A stretch of DNA of 64,000 nucleotides from Nageia nagi. Its lineage: Eukaryota; Pinophyta. Position 1 is the first letter of the stretch; every line of letters starts with the position of its first letter. The translations under genes were made by a program, and so were the position numbers. Under the pieces are notes generated by a model that did no database searches, was not told the DNA's origin, and was given only the letters and a program-made list of their open reading frames with translations. The stretch spans positions 201,066,001-201,130,000 of the forward strand of contig JBITNC010000001.1 in the NCBI GenBank assembly GCA_050084985.1, read 5' to 3'. Positions 36,921-48,498 of the stretch are shown here, piece by piece.

Positions 36921-38777
36921 GTAATAATTATAGATAGCAATTTTTGATTACTTACTCTATTTTTTATTGGTTCAATTTCACTCTTTATCTTATTAATTAT
37001 GATAGCATTTAATGCACTTATTCTTTTAGATATAATCTTTTTTTATATTTACCTATACCAATGATACTAGTTAAGCATTTAACAAGGTAAATGATCAATA
37101 TTTTAGGGGTGTGGAATGTTTTACAAGGGTTCTTTGGTACCCTCCATAGGGAGCTATCCTCAATGGATGCGAGGCTTTCACTTTGATTTTCAACTCTGAG
37201 TATGGGTTAGATCATGGTAATTAAGTCCACATACCCTAGTAACTTCATAGGAATGTGGAATTTTAGTACAAGAAAGAAAATATAAGATGTAAATTAATAT
37301 GAGATGCACACTAATCCCTCAATGATGTTTTCTAATCCCTTCTAAAGTATGTTATTTTTGATATTTTTTTACTTTTCAAATTAAATGAAATGAAATGATG
37401 ATTTTGGATGCACTCAACAAAGAACAAACAAGTTTCCAACAAGTAAGAAAAACCTTGATTCAAGATATAAGTTTTAAATCCAAAGTAGCTTTTTCATTTA
37501 TGTAACAATACCCCCCAAGATTGAATGCAATTTCACTACTATAAAAAACAAAAGGAAGGAATGACTAGGATCTATAAAGAAATGAAACAATATGAACCAG
37601 GTACAAAAAGAAATTTGAAGTCTTACCTAGACTCAAATGTTCACTCCAAGTCTAGGTGTAAAGCTTAATAGGTTACAAGTCCCTTACAAATGAGATATCT
37701 TTCAACAAACCAAGCCAATCACTAAGGTAAACTTGAAAAATGAAAGCAAAAATGGATGTACACTTTAAGATAAGTGTAAATACACCCCCTAAGCCTTTAC
37801 AAAACTACTTTTTTCTATGATAAGCTAAAATATCTAAATCAATTATAAACTTATTGCCAAAAATTGAAAACTTAGAACCCACTAGTCCTAGGCACGGTCT
37901 AACTTGTGTCTTGACTTAATTTCTTCTAAGAAAAAGTACTCTCTATTTGTATGCATTGTCTAATTCATGTTTGGTATTAGTTTTATCTAAAAAAAGTGCT
38001 CTTTATTTATAGGCATGGTTTGATCTATGTTTGGTTTGTATTCTTTATGATCAAACTAGATCTCTATTTTAAGATGTAGCACACTTGGGAAGTAATTTGG
38101 AGCTATAAATTCACTATTTGTGAGGCACAATGTGCCTAGGGTCTAGGTGTGATGTGCCTAGGTTCTAGATGTGGTGTGCCTAAGGTCAGGTATCTAGGAG
38201 TGATGCACCTAGGATGGGGCATGGTGAACCTAGCTTGATGAGGTTTCCAAGCTTTGAAACTTATCTGCAACTTCCTATCCCTATTCTGGGGTGTGATAAG
38301 ACTATTACCAGTGTGAGTTGGATCATGAATAGGCTAAATTTGATGAATCAAAGCTTTAAAAATGTATATATGATACACCTATCTCCTTAAACTATCCTAT
38401 CAAAATCTTGCTCAAAATTGATCATAAATTCATTAGGGTTTACATATTTTTCCCACTTAGGTGGGTAAAACATAAGAAAATCAAGAAACTCCAAAATACA
38501 ACCAAAATTTGAAAAATTAAGGGAAAGGTGAGGTAAATACCAAATTTAAAGGCTTTGGTTACTTCACATCAAGTTCACCATTTAATATAGCCCAAAAGTT
38601 ATGCTATTATGGACTAAGATGCATAAACACATTAGTTTCACACATAAACCTCAAAGTACATAACTATGCTTTTCTTAATTAGAATTAGGTAGAAATAATG
38701 GCAAAGATATGGTCAAATCTATAAAGAATAAGCTAAAACTTTATAAGAATGTAAAAAAAACCTAAGTCCATCTAATT
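36921..38777. other. 5' interior of the giant gypsy element, no motif seen
   Basis: By position this should be leader or gag of the giant element, but I recognise no gag or zinc motif on either strand. A run of CCTAGG-like words (GTGCCTAGG, TCTAGGTGTGA, GTGCCTAAGG) occupies 38125-38225. Confidence 0.4.
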
Positions 38778-39278
38778 TGGGTAGGAAAACCTCTAATTTA
38801 GGCCCCTTAAGGAATCTAAATGAGCATGGAGTGAGTCTCCCCATTCCAAATAGCAAGTGATTCCCCTAGTCCCCAAATCAATGAAGACAATAAAAATATG
38901 TATGCTTATCTGTGCAAATAATTATGCCTATGTGATCTTTTATCAATTTGTATGGTTTATTTGAATAATTAAGAAGTATCATTACATGTTTCAATGGTCA
39001 AATATGAGATGTAATACATAAAACCTTTCAAAACCTTAAATGCTATGAAATGAAAAGATCTTTAGAGATCCTTGGATCAATGATATCTAAGGATACCCAC
39101 AAGATCAAATGGATGCTTATAATATGTGTTAATGTTAGTATGAGTTTAAAATATGATTTTTATGATGGAAATATAAGTTAAGATGATTTTAACCTATCAA
39201 CAATACTACATGCACATAATAATCATGTGAGAATACAAGGCTTGATACATCCAAGCTTTTCCATGGTAAGATTATCTC

Positions 39279-40444
39279 CACTACTACATTTTAGCAATTT
39301 TGCGTTATACCATATGTCATAAAATTGCATTTTGATGTCATAATGTAAGATGCATCATTATTTAGCATGTCTACATCAATCTATATAAAACTAATTTTTT
39401 TGACACCTCAGTTGATGCATCACTTGACACATCAATTGATGTGTCAAATGATGCATCGATTGATATGTCAACTAATGCATCAATTGACATATTTGATTGC
39501 ATCAAAAAATATGTCAAGTGATACATAGAATAGAAAAAAAGGCAAGCATCATGCACATAGATCATGGCATGATCCACTATCAACCATCGATGCATTCCCT
39601 TGATTAACGATGGATTTTTAATTACAGGTATGATTGCATTGATAAGTAAATGAAGGAGCTTACCTTTTATAAGGGCATTTTTAGTAATATAGGTTTGTAT
39701 TTTTAGTGATATAGGTTTGCAAGAGTTGAATATATGTTGAAGAACACAGATAGTAGTGTGTATTTGCATTTTATGATAAGAAAAATGTGCATTACATGCT
39801 TTATCCACCCATGATGTTTGGTAGATAGCCGCAAATTTTGGTGGATACCCATGAAGTTTTTAACTATATGATCGAATGACACATATTCTCATGGAATATG
39901 ATAATTTTAGGTTACCAAAGACATGGGTTCGCTCAACAAGCATTGAAACTATTTCACCAAATGCAATAAACACTAGTAATAGTACAACCAAATGAATTCA
40001 CCTTTCATAACATCCTCAAAGCATGCACCAATCTGAGAGATTTGTAAAAGGGTTTATACATATATTAAAGACTCTTTAAAATTAAATTTTTATCAGATGT
40101 TGTGGTTATGAATTCCCTATTATACATATATACAAAATGTGGAAATGTAGAGAAGACACATGAATTGTTTGACAAGATGCATGATGCAAATAAGAAATAT
40201 TTCTCATTCCTATAATTTTGATGATATAAATGATGCTTTATACATCATGTATAATGTTAATTATTTGATGCTCAAAATATTGATATATGATGCAAGGAAT
40301 GACATTATAATTGATGCAAAAAATGATGTTTTGTTTGACAATACCCTTAGCATCAATTGATACATCATATTTTATACAATTTTTTTTAAATAATATTGTG
40401 GATTGATGCATGGTATGATATAAAATTGCTAAAATGTAGTAGTG
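39279..40444. mobile_element. non-autonomous CACTA transposon, 1166 bp
   Basis: It starts CACTACTACATTTTAGC and ends with the exact reverse complement. The terminal inverted repeat is perfect for 23 bp and continues with mismatches to about 36. It is flanked by the 3-bp duplication CTC, the hallmark of CACTA (En/Spm) elements. The homologous LTR at 21506-21520 is an empty site: there ATTATCTC continues straight into CAAAACC. Subterminal TGATGCATCA and TTGACACATCAA type words at 39405-39515 resemble the short subterminal repeats these elements use for transposase binding. No transposase is encoded. The interior holds a PPR gene fragment. Confidence 0.95.
39812..40215 (+). pseudogene. captured pentatricopeptide-repeat (PPR) gene fragment
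   Basis: One frame (codons in register with 39901) reads through as plant PPR sequence broken by several stop codons and no frameshift. It includes DTHEVFNYM, SWNM, GYQRHGFAQQALKLFHQM, QPNEFTFHNILKACTNL, SDVVVMNSLLYIYTKCG and KTHELFDKM. The spacing and the KACTNLRDL, TKCGNVEK and LFDKM pieces are typical of the PLS class of PPR proteins, which bind organellar RNA. It covers about three and a half repeats, lacks both ends and any E/DYW tail, and sits wholly inside the CACTA element. It is therefore a captured host-gene piece, not a gene. Confidence 0.88.
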
Positions 40445-40949
40445 CTCCAAAACCTGTAAAAACCATAAACATATAAGTATATTTGTAATATGAAATGAGA
40501 TTAGTCACAAGAACATTACTACAAGTATGGTAACATGACGATCCTTGGATTATAATGGTGAGAAATCCTCCAAAAGCAAGTAACCCTTGAGAAATCCTCA
40601 AAACCCTAGTTTCAAACCCTCTTAGTAATCTTGGAGCAATATGTGAGCAAAAATCATAAGTGAGCATAAACAATAATGAGCCAAAAGTGAATGTGTGTGA
40701 GAAAATTCTATTTTGACATTGAGTTTTATACCTCCATGGATAACTTCAGTGAATATATCTAGATACCCTTTTTTGCTCCTTTTTTACATTTAAGTCACTT
40801 TTTCTCTTTTTTGAATATTTAAATAGTTGATTTTGCATAATTAAACATTATGAGTAAATAAAATAATGGATTAAAGCATGTCAATGCAATAAAACTCATC
40901 TACTCAAAAAGTGTTATTTTTTTATATCTACAACATGGACAACTCATGT

Positions 40950-43900
40950 TATACCATTTGATAATAGCAAAGTTATTTTTCCTCATTCATGCGATGAGTT
41001 ACATTTGGATTGTGATAAATGAATGTATATATTTTGAATTTTAAAGCAAGTTCAATGGAGAGGTATGATAAATCATGAACTCATGAGAGAGTTATAAATG
41101 TAAGTCCTTGTCAATCGTTGCTTTATAAAGTATCAAGCCTTATGATTTGTAGATTGTTAAATCCCATGCCATTTTCAATGGGATTTGACATTGTATGCGA
41201 TGATTTATAGGTATTATGGGAGCAATTTTTAGATTATTTTTATCTTAAAGTAGACCTATGTAATTTTTGAATTTGACTCTAACAAATAGGGGAAGTTGAG
41301 GTGATTTTTCATTTATTTGTAAACAATTGATTTAACTTATTTGAGTGTGCCATTGATAAGGCATGTTTCAAAAGATAAATTTGAATAAAGCATAACATGT
41401 TGGTCGATACATATGAGGAGGTTCAACTAGAGTTGTTCTTTATATTCAATTAAGGAGCTTGATGTACTTAATTATTCTATCATAGATAAAGAAACATATT
41501 TTTTAAAAATAACAACATGCATTTATTGTGTAAGGAAATTATATTGTTGGTGGTGAAAAGATGCAAGCATGAGGAAAAAGTAATTTGATCTAAAGGGACC
41601 AACACTACAATTGATCATAGCATTAGTGTTTTCTAATCTGCTACTATAGGCTTTGCATTTTGCAAGTTCTTTAGAAGTGAATGAAAATGAATCTAAGCTT
41701 ATTTCTAACCATCTTGACAAAAGGTTCTATTCAATGTTACAATTATTTTGAAGCTACACCATAATGTTCCATAATAGGATTTTGAAGCATACATGGGAAT
41801 GTGTTTCATGGGTGGAATTTGAGCTAGGTATTCGAGAAAAATAATTGATCATCCTTCAAATGGTTTATAAATATGAGTTGGAAATGCTTCACGAAGTCTT
41901 ATGTATATGTACATTCCAAAAGCTTGGAATTAATGAAAATTATTTAATTAATAATTATATATTTGATAAACTGTAATTTTGTTGAAATGTTGCAAGTTTT
42001 TATCCTGACCAAGGAGCCATTTCCCTCATAGGTATTCAAAGAGTAGAGTGAATTGTTGAAGCTCTTATGTTGAATGTTCCAACTCCAGCTAGTGTGAGAA
42101 GTAGTAATGGACATTAATTTTTTAGAGCTGAATTCAAAAATTGCAAATCTTATTTACATTATCAGGTGTGACTTGCATGTTCCTGTAGTTCCTTGGATAA
42201 TCATTTTTAGAGGTCTTGACTAGATATTGAATGTAGATGTAGCAAGACTATATTGAATGCTTTATTTTTATCTATTGATAGGTTTTTCAAGGTATCCATA
42301 ATAGGAATGTGTTACACTTGAAATATTTTACATATGTTATCTATGAACATGGAAGCTATTATCTTCTATTGTGTGGTTTAATCAAACTTTTTCTAGTTAT
42401 AATTGAGATAATTATCATGTTGTTCAAGCATATAAATTTCATTTAGATTCAAAGGATTTCCTAGACATATTTGAAGATAGTAATTACCACTCTACCTGAT
42501 TGGTTTCTAGGAATTAAATTTTGTTAGTGTAGTCTATGCTAGATTCTAGATTTTTGATTGGTACTAATGCTTTGCATCATACATGTCAAGTATGATAATT
42601 GGCTAAAAATATTTTCCATTGTGCTACAATTTCTTTTAGATAGTTACCAAAATCATTTCATATGTTACATATGTATTGTACATCAATAAATTGCTCCACC
42701 AAAACTCATAAAATGCTTTATCATGTGTTGTATGTATAGATATGTACTAAGGAGAGACACTAACTATTGCATTCTTCGAACATTCTTTCCATTCAACATA
42801 TTTTAAAATTTTTTTTAATGTCCAATGTATAGCCATTTCGATGAGGGATAAACTTTTTAGATTCACTAGCCAATTCATGTAGTCTTCATTAAAACTTGTT
42901 GATGTAGATGTTGGTCCAACAGAGAGTGAGATACGTTAGCATTTTTTTATTTACATTCAATGAAACAAATAAATGAATATAAATGGAGAGTGGTAGTTTT
43001 AGTAGAATATGGAAAGTTTCTTGAGAAGAAATTACACGATCAACAACATTGTCAACAAGCATCTTACTAAAAGCAACTCCTATTGGTCGATCTAGTTCAA
43101 AAGTTGTTGAGATATGAGACAACATTATGTGGTACATTTCAGATGTACTCTATATCATTGTTTCATATTTGGAAATATATCTAAAAACTACATATATGGA
43201 CAATATAGGCTAGAAATCTACATTTCTCTCTAGATTAAAAGTATGTTTTGGTTATGAAAAATCAAGTGGTAATCATTATAAGTAGGAATGTATTTGACAT
43301 GTCTATTTTTATCTAGTTCAAGAAAAAAATTTTTTTTTAGGTTCCAAGGTGATTTGTAATAATATTCTACATTTTCTCCCTTTCTTCATAGATACATTTT
43401 TAATGTACACTTTGAATACCTTTCAAAGAAGTTGACTAGTTTGTTGTTGTCATTTTGTGGGGTACTTAACACAATCAATCTTATATCTAATAAGAAAAGA
43501 TTTGTAAATTCTAGGTAAAAATGTCCTTTATCTTATGTGGAATAGGTTCATGGGTTTCAAATATATACATATTTTCAAGGAATTGAATTGCTTCTTGTAC
43601 TGATTGAAGATTATTCAAGGAAATACATAATGGCTATTTATCATAAAATAACAATTTTTAAGGATTTTTAATTTGCTATTTTTATGCTTACTAGCCTATA
43701 GCCTAATCTTTTTGGGTTTATTTTCTTTCATGGTTAGCTAGCCAAAATTTTATAGCTTTAAAGTATTTTTTATATAAATTAGCCAAATATACCCCTTGCC
43801 AAATTTGATCCTTATCACCTATATTTTATAAATACTTTTAATTATCCTAAGCGAATTGCCTATTAGACCCAAGTGCTCCAAGAAAAAGAATGCAAATCTA

Positions 43901-46410
43901 AAAGAAAAGAAGACCATACTGTAAGAGGAGAAGATGAGTGACTTATTACAAAAGATAAGCAACCTTTTAATAAATAACAATTACTTTTTATTGAAGATGA
44001 GCATATTATTATTGAAGATGAGCAACTTGTTATTGAATATGAAAGACTTGTTATCATGGAAAAGCATCTTGTTACTGAAAATGAGTGACTTGTTACTAAA
44101 TATGAGTGACTTGTTATTGCAGATGAATGACTTATTACTAAATTTGAGATACTTGTTACTATAGACGAGCGACTTGTTATTGTAGATGAAAAACTTATTA
44201 CTAAAGATGAGTGACTTGTTACTAAATAATGAATTCTTGTTACTAAAGATGAGTGACTTGTTACTACATACAAGTGAATTATTACTAAATATGAGCGACT
44301 TATTAATATAGATGAGTGAATTGTTACTAAAAACAAGTGACTTGTTACTATAGATGAGTGACTTGTTACTAAATATGAGTGACTTTTTACTAAAGATGAG
44401 TGACTTGTTACTGAAGCTAAGTGATTTGTTACTAAAGACCAGATTCTTGTTACTAAAGATGAGTGACTTATTACTAAAGATAATTAACTTATTTCTAAAG
44501 GCAAGCAACTTGATACTAAATATGAGTGATTTGTTATTGAAGATGAGCAATTTGTTACTAAAGATGAGTGACTTGTTACTTAAGACCAATGACTTGTTAT
44601 TAAAGAGGAGAAACTTGTTACTAAAGATAAGTTACTTGTTGCACAAGATGAGCATATTATTTCTAAAGGTGAGTATCTTATTATTGAATATGAGCATTTA
44701 ATCATGATTAAGATGAGCATTTGATATAAACTAATATTTTAAATTCACCTATAATTTTTACCTTTTTTTGAGAAAATGATATCAACTAGCCAAATTTTTA
44801 TAACACAATTCTTAAAATTTTGAAATATCACCATTACTTTTATGACATTTTTGGATAAAATCACCAAGATTTTAAAATTATTTCACCACTAGTTTATCTA
44901 TTTTGATTTGTTAAAATTCCTTGTGTATAACCCTAAGATTATTCTAATCAAATTTGGTAAAGCTAGGTGCATTTCTTAACCAAATCAATCTATGTATATG
45001 AGCAGACCCTATGTGTTGTCATTCATACCTATTATACTAGAAAAATTTATTTTTTATAATTGGGAATATTGATTGTTATGCATCAAACAATGATTAATTT
45101 ATCAAGGTAGCATAAAATTAATGAGAGAATGCAATACATGTACCAAAAATCATCTACATGGAGAAGATTTATTAAGAATTCTTTATGAAAAGATGTAAAT
45201 TTGAAAAATATTTTTTAGCCTCCACTTCAACACTGTAGAAGGATATGAGGGCATACTTGAAGGCATGATAGCATGCAAATCTAGCCATTTTGAATCTTTT
45301 GCATTAAGGATGAAAAATAGTATAGGACATCATTTTTGAATGATCATTCAAGGAGTTCCAAGCTACGACAAACCCATAAGGGCCTTTACCATAAATGATT
45401 TCCTTGAATCGCATCACATGATCAACAATTTTATCATAGGGTATCTTTTTAGTCTTAGTTGAAGATCAAAAATTATTATTCGTTTACGATCATGAATATT
45501 TTATGTTAAACAATAGATTGGCTTTGGTGACACATAATGGTGTTGAGTAAAAGATACCAAAATTGTGGATCTTGGCCAAACCTATTATCATGATAGCTTA
45601 GAAGATGTAAAGCATATTCATGTAATTTTACATCTTTCATAGGTTGTTTGTTGAATGATGTTGCTCCCTTTAGGAATAATGTAGTAAAAGTCATTACAAA
45701 TAATCCCTAAGTAGTGTACTCATTTATGGCCATTAAAGACATGGGTGACCAATCAACAACAAAAATGAATTACCCTCATCGCAAGTGTAGTAATGATCAC
45801 AATTATTCAATTTTAGTAGATGCAAGGGGAATATTTTCCACAAACAGAGTTGACATATGTATGTTTTCTTATAATGTATCATCATTTATTTCTATGTGTT
45901 CCTTATTATCTGCATTTCTCATTTCTAGACTTATGAATATTATGTACAAAAGATCAAAAACATCTATAAATTCCTTTGGTAAACTTGATAATGCTTAATC
46001 ATATAATTTTATATCTTTTTAGTATGGATCATTTGTTATTTTAAACTGCAATGCTTCATAAATATATATTCTATTTACATGAAAATTGTATTGTTCATCT
46101 TTCATATTTATTTTATTTACAATGAGAATGTCCAAGTCATTCACATGTCTAGGTAGATGAGTTGCAAATGAGCTAATGTCCTATAAAAAGTAGAAAGTAT
46201 GGCCATTATACTTCAATTAACATCCCCTTGCATATGTTACTTGAATAATAGGGCTAATTCTTACTTTTAACATTTCTTCAATTTGATTTAGGATTTGTAA
46301 ACATGTAGGTTGTTCATCGGAGTCCATGTTGTTGGAATTTGAAAACCTATGTTCTTTTTTTGGATATGCATCTATGACAAGTGAGAAGTCTACAAAATAC
46401 CCTTATTTTT
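40950..46410 (-). pseudogene. Helitron Rep/helicase gene, decayed
   Basis: Pieces of a Helitron RepHel protein follow in order on the minus strand. At 46400-46025: RFSNSNNMDSDEQPTCLQIL, then ISPIIQV and SFATHLPRHVNDLDILIV. At 45694-45506: DVKLHEYALHLLSYHDNRFG, the Helitron-like N region. Near 45270: LFFILNAKDSKWLDLHAI. At 43400-43140: Rep C-terminal pieces. At 43137-42889: MLVDNVVDRVISSQETFHIL. At about 42196: a Walker A (GTTGTCKS) with FNNSLYSL downstream. At about 41300: HVMLYSNLSFETCLINGTL. At 41190-41110: PLKMAWDLTIYKS. The last four are PIF1-type helicase motifs. The HUH nuclease motif is not seen and would fall at 43.6-45.2 kb, where the minisatellite sits. There are many stops and frameshifts. 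Helitrons move by rolling-circle replication; this copy is dead and its TC/CTRR ends are not found. Confidence 0.85.
43931..44703. repeat. 21-bp minisatellite, about 36 units
   Basis: The unit is close to GATGAGTGACTTGTTACTAAA, with unit variants such as TTATTGAAG. Because 21 is a multiple of three, all six frames can repeat a 7-residue word. The plus strand stays open as MSDLLLK-like heptads (43934-44164, 44354-44701), and the minus strand as SLIFSNK-like heptads (43981-44589) and HSSLVTS-like heptads (43863-44336). These frames are a property of the repeat, not evidence of genes. The array lies within the span of the Helitron gene, where Rep should be. Confidence 0.95.
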
Positions 46411-47015
46411 GTTCTAATATATCTTTCCAAGCATATAGTACAAGTTAACATTATTGAAAGAGTATCCAACCTAGAATGAAATCTATTTCTAATCTCGTAA
46501 TAGTGTGGAGGAAATGATGGATGACATTGGTTATGAAGACATATTTGAAATGAATCTTGATTCTTTGTTTATAGTAGGTGAACTAGATGAGGCTAATGGA
46601 GTATTTGTGAGTTGGGAATCTTATCATCTTTATGTAGCTTCTCATCTTGTTTTGTTAATTACATTCCTCTTTGCATGATATTTTTCATGATGTACCTTAT
46701 TTTGATGAATTCTCATGGTTGATGTTTTTGGAATTTGTACTTCCATGCTGAAATATACCAAGAATTAATAAGAGAAGCAAATATACATGTTCTACAACAA
46801 GTTCAATTATAACATGATATGATTGATATATGTAAATGAAATAATACTTCAATAAATATTCTTTATTAAATATTTATAACATTCATTTATTTTTAAAAAT
46901 ATAAATACAATATTAAATAAATATCAATAACAATTTTTAAAAAAATATGTATCATTTGATTATGTTTGTTTCTTTTTTAATTTTTTACTGATTATTGTAA
47001 CTATCATTGTGGGTG
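46411..47015. other. AT-rich DNA, no motif recognised
   Basis: It could contain the degraded N-terminus of the Helitron protein (minus strand), but I see no convincing motif. Confidence 0.4.
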
Positions 47016-47136
47016 ATTTATGTTGATAGTATCCTTAGCATCAACTTATATGTCATAACTTTTATGATTATTTCAAAACAAAAAATACTATAGTTTGATG
47101 CATAGTATGAAAAAAAATTGATTAAATATAGTAGTA
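47016..47136. mobile_element. CACTA right-end remnant
   Basis: It aligns with the right end of the 39279-40444 element: CCTTAGCATCAA, then TTGATGCATAGTATGA, and a terminal TAGTAGTA where the intact element has TAGTAGTG. The matching left end is not found, so this is a truncated or scrambled relative. Confidence 0.6.
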
Positions 47137-47239
47137 TAATGTGAGAGCATAGTGAATGTAACATTGAGATAGATGATTGAGAGCTTGTCTCATAGTGATT
47201 GTAGATGGAAAATAATGCACAATGCAATAAACATAGCAT

Positions 47240-47828
47240 TATGTCTCTACAAAATCAAATATTGAAGTATACATATGAAATATGCCAATTATAGCAATAA
47301 TAAACATGTACCTTTATCATATCTGATAAACCAAACTATAATTAATACTCATGCATAATATCTATCCATGCAATCATTATAATAATGATGTTAATGTCCT
47401 TAAGGTTTGCATGTTACTGACATCATGAAATATTTAGAATCAAATATGGAAACTAAGATGTAAGAAATACGATGAAGGATAGATAATAGATCTACAAATA
47501 GGTGGTGTTACAAAATATCATTATTGTTTGGATATATGATATGCATGTATTATCCTATCCAGTTTATGATGATATGCTCATGATGAATAATTTCCTTTGA
47601 TATTATTTTATAGAAACATCTGGATCTTCTCTTAGCCTTGGTATCATCACATATTACATAGTTCATGATGCCTTTATAGATATTTGATATCACTTACATT
47701 GTTTAGTGGTTCTTTTACATTGATTACATTAATTTGGGTGTATTTCAACCCCTTTTTACAATAAATATCTTTTGATGCAATAAAAATGAATTATTTAATA
47801 AATTAAAATTCATGTTTGGGCATCTATA
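47240..47828 (-). mobile_element. LTR (minus), TGTAGA family, with purine tract
   Basis: On the minus strand the sequence CAAAGAGGGGCAAAA leads into TATAGATGCCCAAACATG, a worn form of the TGTAGACACCTAAAAATG start, and then a TTTATTAAAT block as at 30947. The far end near 47240 is approximate. The element body would lie to the right and is cut at 48498 by the next gypsy element. Confidence 0.5.
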
Positions 47829-48498
47829 TTTTGCCCCTCTTTGAAGATGTAATGAAATACATGAAGTTACATATCTAAAGAAGAAGAGTAGGGAAATTTT
47901 TTTTGAGAACTTTGAACTCTTGTAAAACAACATTATCTTTTGATGCAGGCCCTTCACTACCCTCTTTTGGTTTGGTTCCCTAGAAAAGTTCCATTGTTGG
48001 TGCATTCAAGATAAAACATGAAGAAATATCCCATTTTCCCCTTGTGATACTCAATTTGCATGAATTTGAATACTTCATTATCTCTATTTTTAGGGAGCAT
48101 TATGTTCTAGATTCCATTTCTTGATACAAAAGAGGTGTTTAAAGTTCATATTTTGATGAGGCATAATTAATGATATTACCAATGTGTGAATAGTATGAGG
48201 AATGGTGTGGATGCATTGAATTTTGAAGTTTTTTTTAACCTCTATAAAGAAGATAGATTAGAAAATACCCTATAATAGAAAATTGTATTAGAAACATCAT
48301 ATAGTGGATTTTTGGATACATAGAAAGATGTATCATCCATTGGGTATGAGCCAATGTTAACATTTCTCACTAATAGTTGCATCATTGGTTTTCTATTAAG
48401 TGAATGAACTCTCACAAGCCATATCATTGGCCATTAATAATTAGGTATTTTATATCCTTGATCCAAAGACATTATGTTTTTATGGCTATAAGCATAAC
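47829..48498 (-). other. 3' interior fragment of a minus-strand LTR element
   Basis: It contains the purine tract CAAAGAGGGGCAAAA next to the LTR start. No coding motif is recognised. It ends abruptly where the plus-strand LTR at 48499 begins. Confidence 0.4.

Larger units (their letters stand above)
14308..40932 (-). mobile_element. giant Tat-like Ty3/gypsy element with nested insertions
   Basis: I propose one minus-strand element. Its 3' LTR is split between 14308-14321 and 21048-21991 by the 14.3 kb element. Its 5' LTR lies at 38778-40932 and contains a CACTA insertion. Without the insertions the two LTRs are about 950 and 990 bp and align throughout. On the minus strand they start TTAGATACC and TGTAGATAT. 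A purine tract (AATAGGGGAAAAA) sits just inside the 3' LTR at 21992-22004. The inside holds RT, RNase H, second RNase H and integrase in gypsy order, plus an antisense PMD frame. Length without the nested elements is about 13-14 kb. Gag is not recognised and no clear target duplication is seen, so joining the two LTRs into one element is inference. Confidence 0.55.
38778..40932 (-). repeat. 5' LTR of the giant gypsy element, split by CACTA
   Basis: The parts 38778-39278 and 40445-40932 align in order with 21048-21991. It ends TATCTACA at 40932, that is TGTAGATA on the minus strand. No purine tract lies outside it, in contrast to the 21991 copy, which fits a 5' LTR. Without the CACTA element and one copy of its 3-bp duplication it is about 986 bp. 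Confidence 0.72.

Noticed and set aside
39812-40215. A functional PPR gene
   Set aside because: In-frame stops, only about 3.5 repeats, and complete confinement within a CACTA element show a captured fragment.
43863-44701. Long open frames on both strands encoding heptad-repeat proteins
   Set aside because: They follow automatically from a 21-bp repeat with no stop in the unit. No start context, partner domain or conservation supports a protein.
43931-44703. CRISPR-like regular repeat pattern
   Set aside because: Units are contiguous with no unique spacers and the context is a plant transposon landscape.
45506-45694. A small separate gene on the minus strand
   Set aside because: Its sequence is the Helitron-like N region and it fits in order with the other Helitron pieces on both sides.
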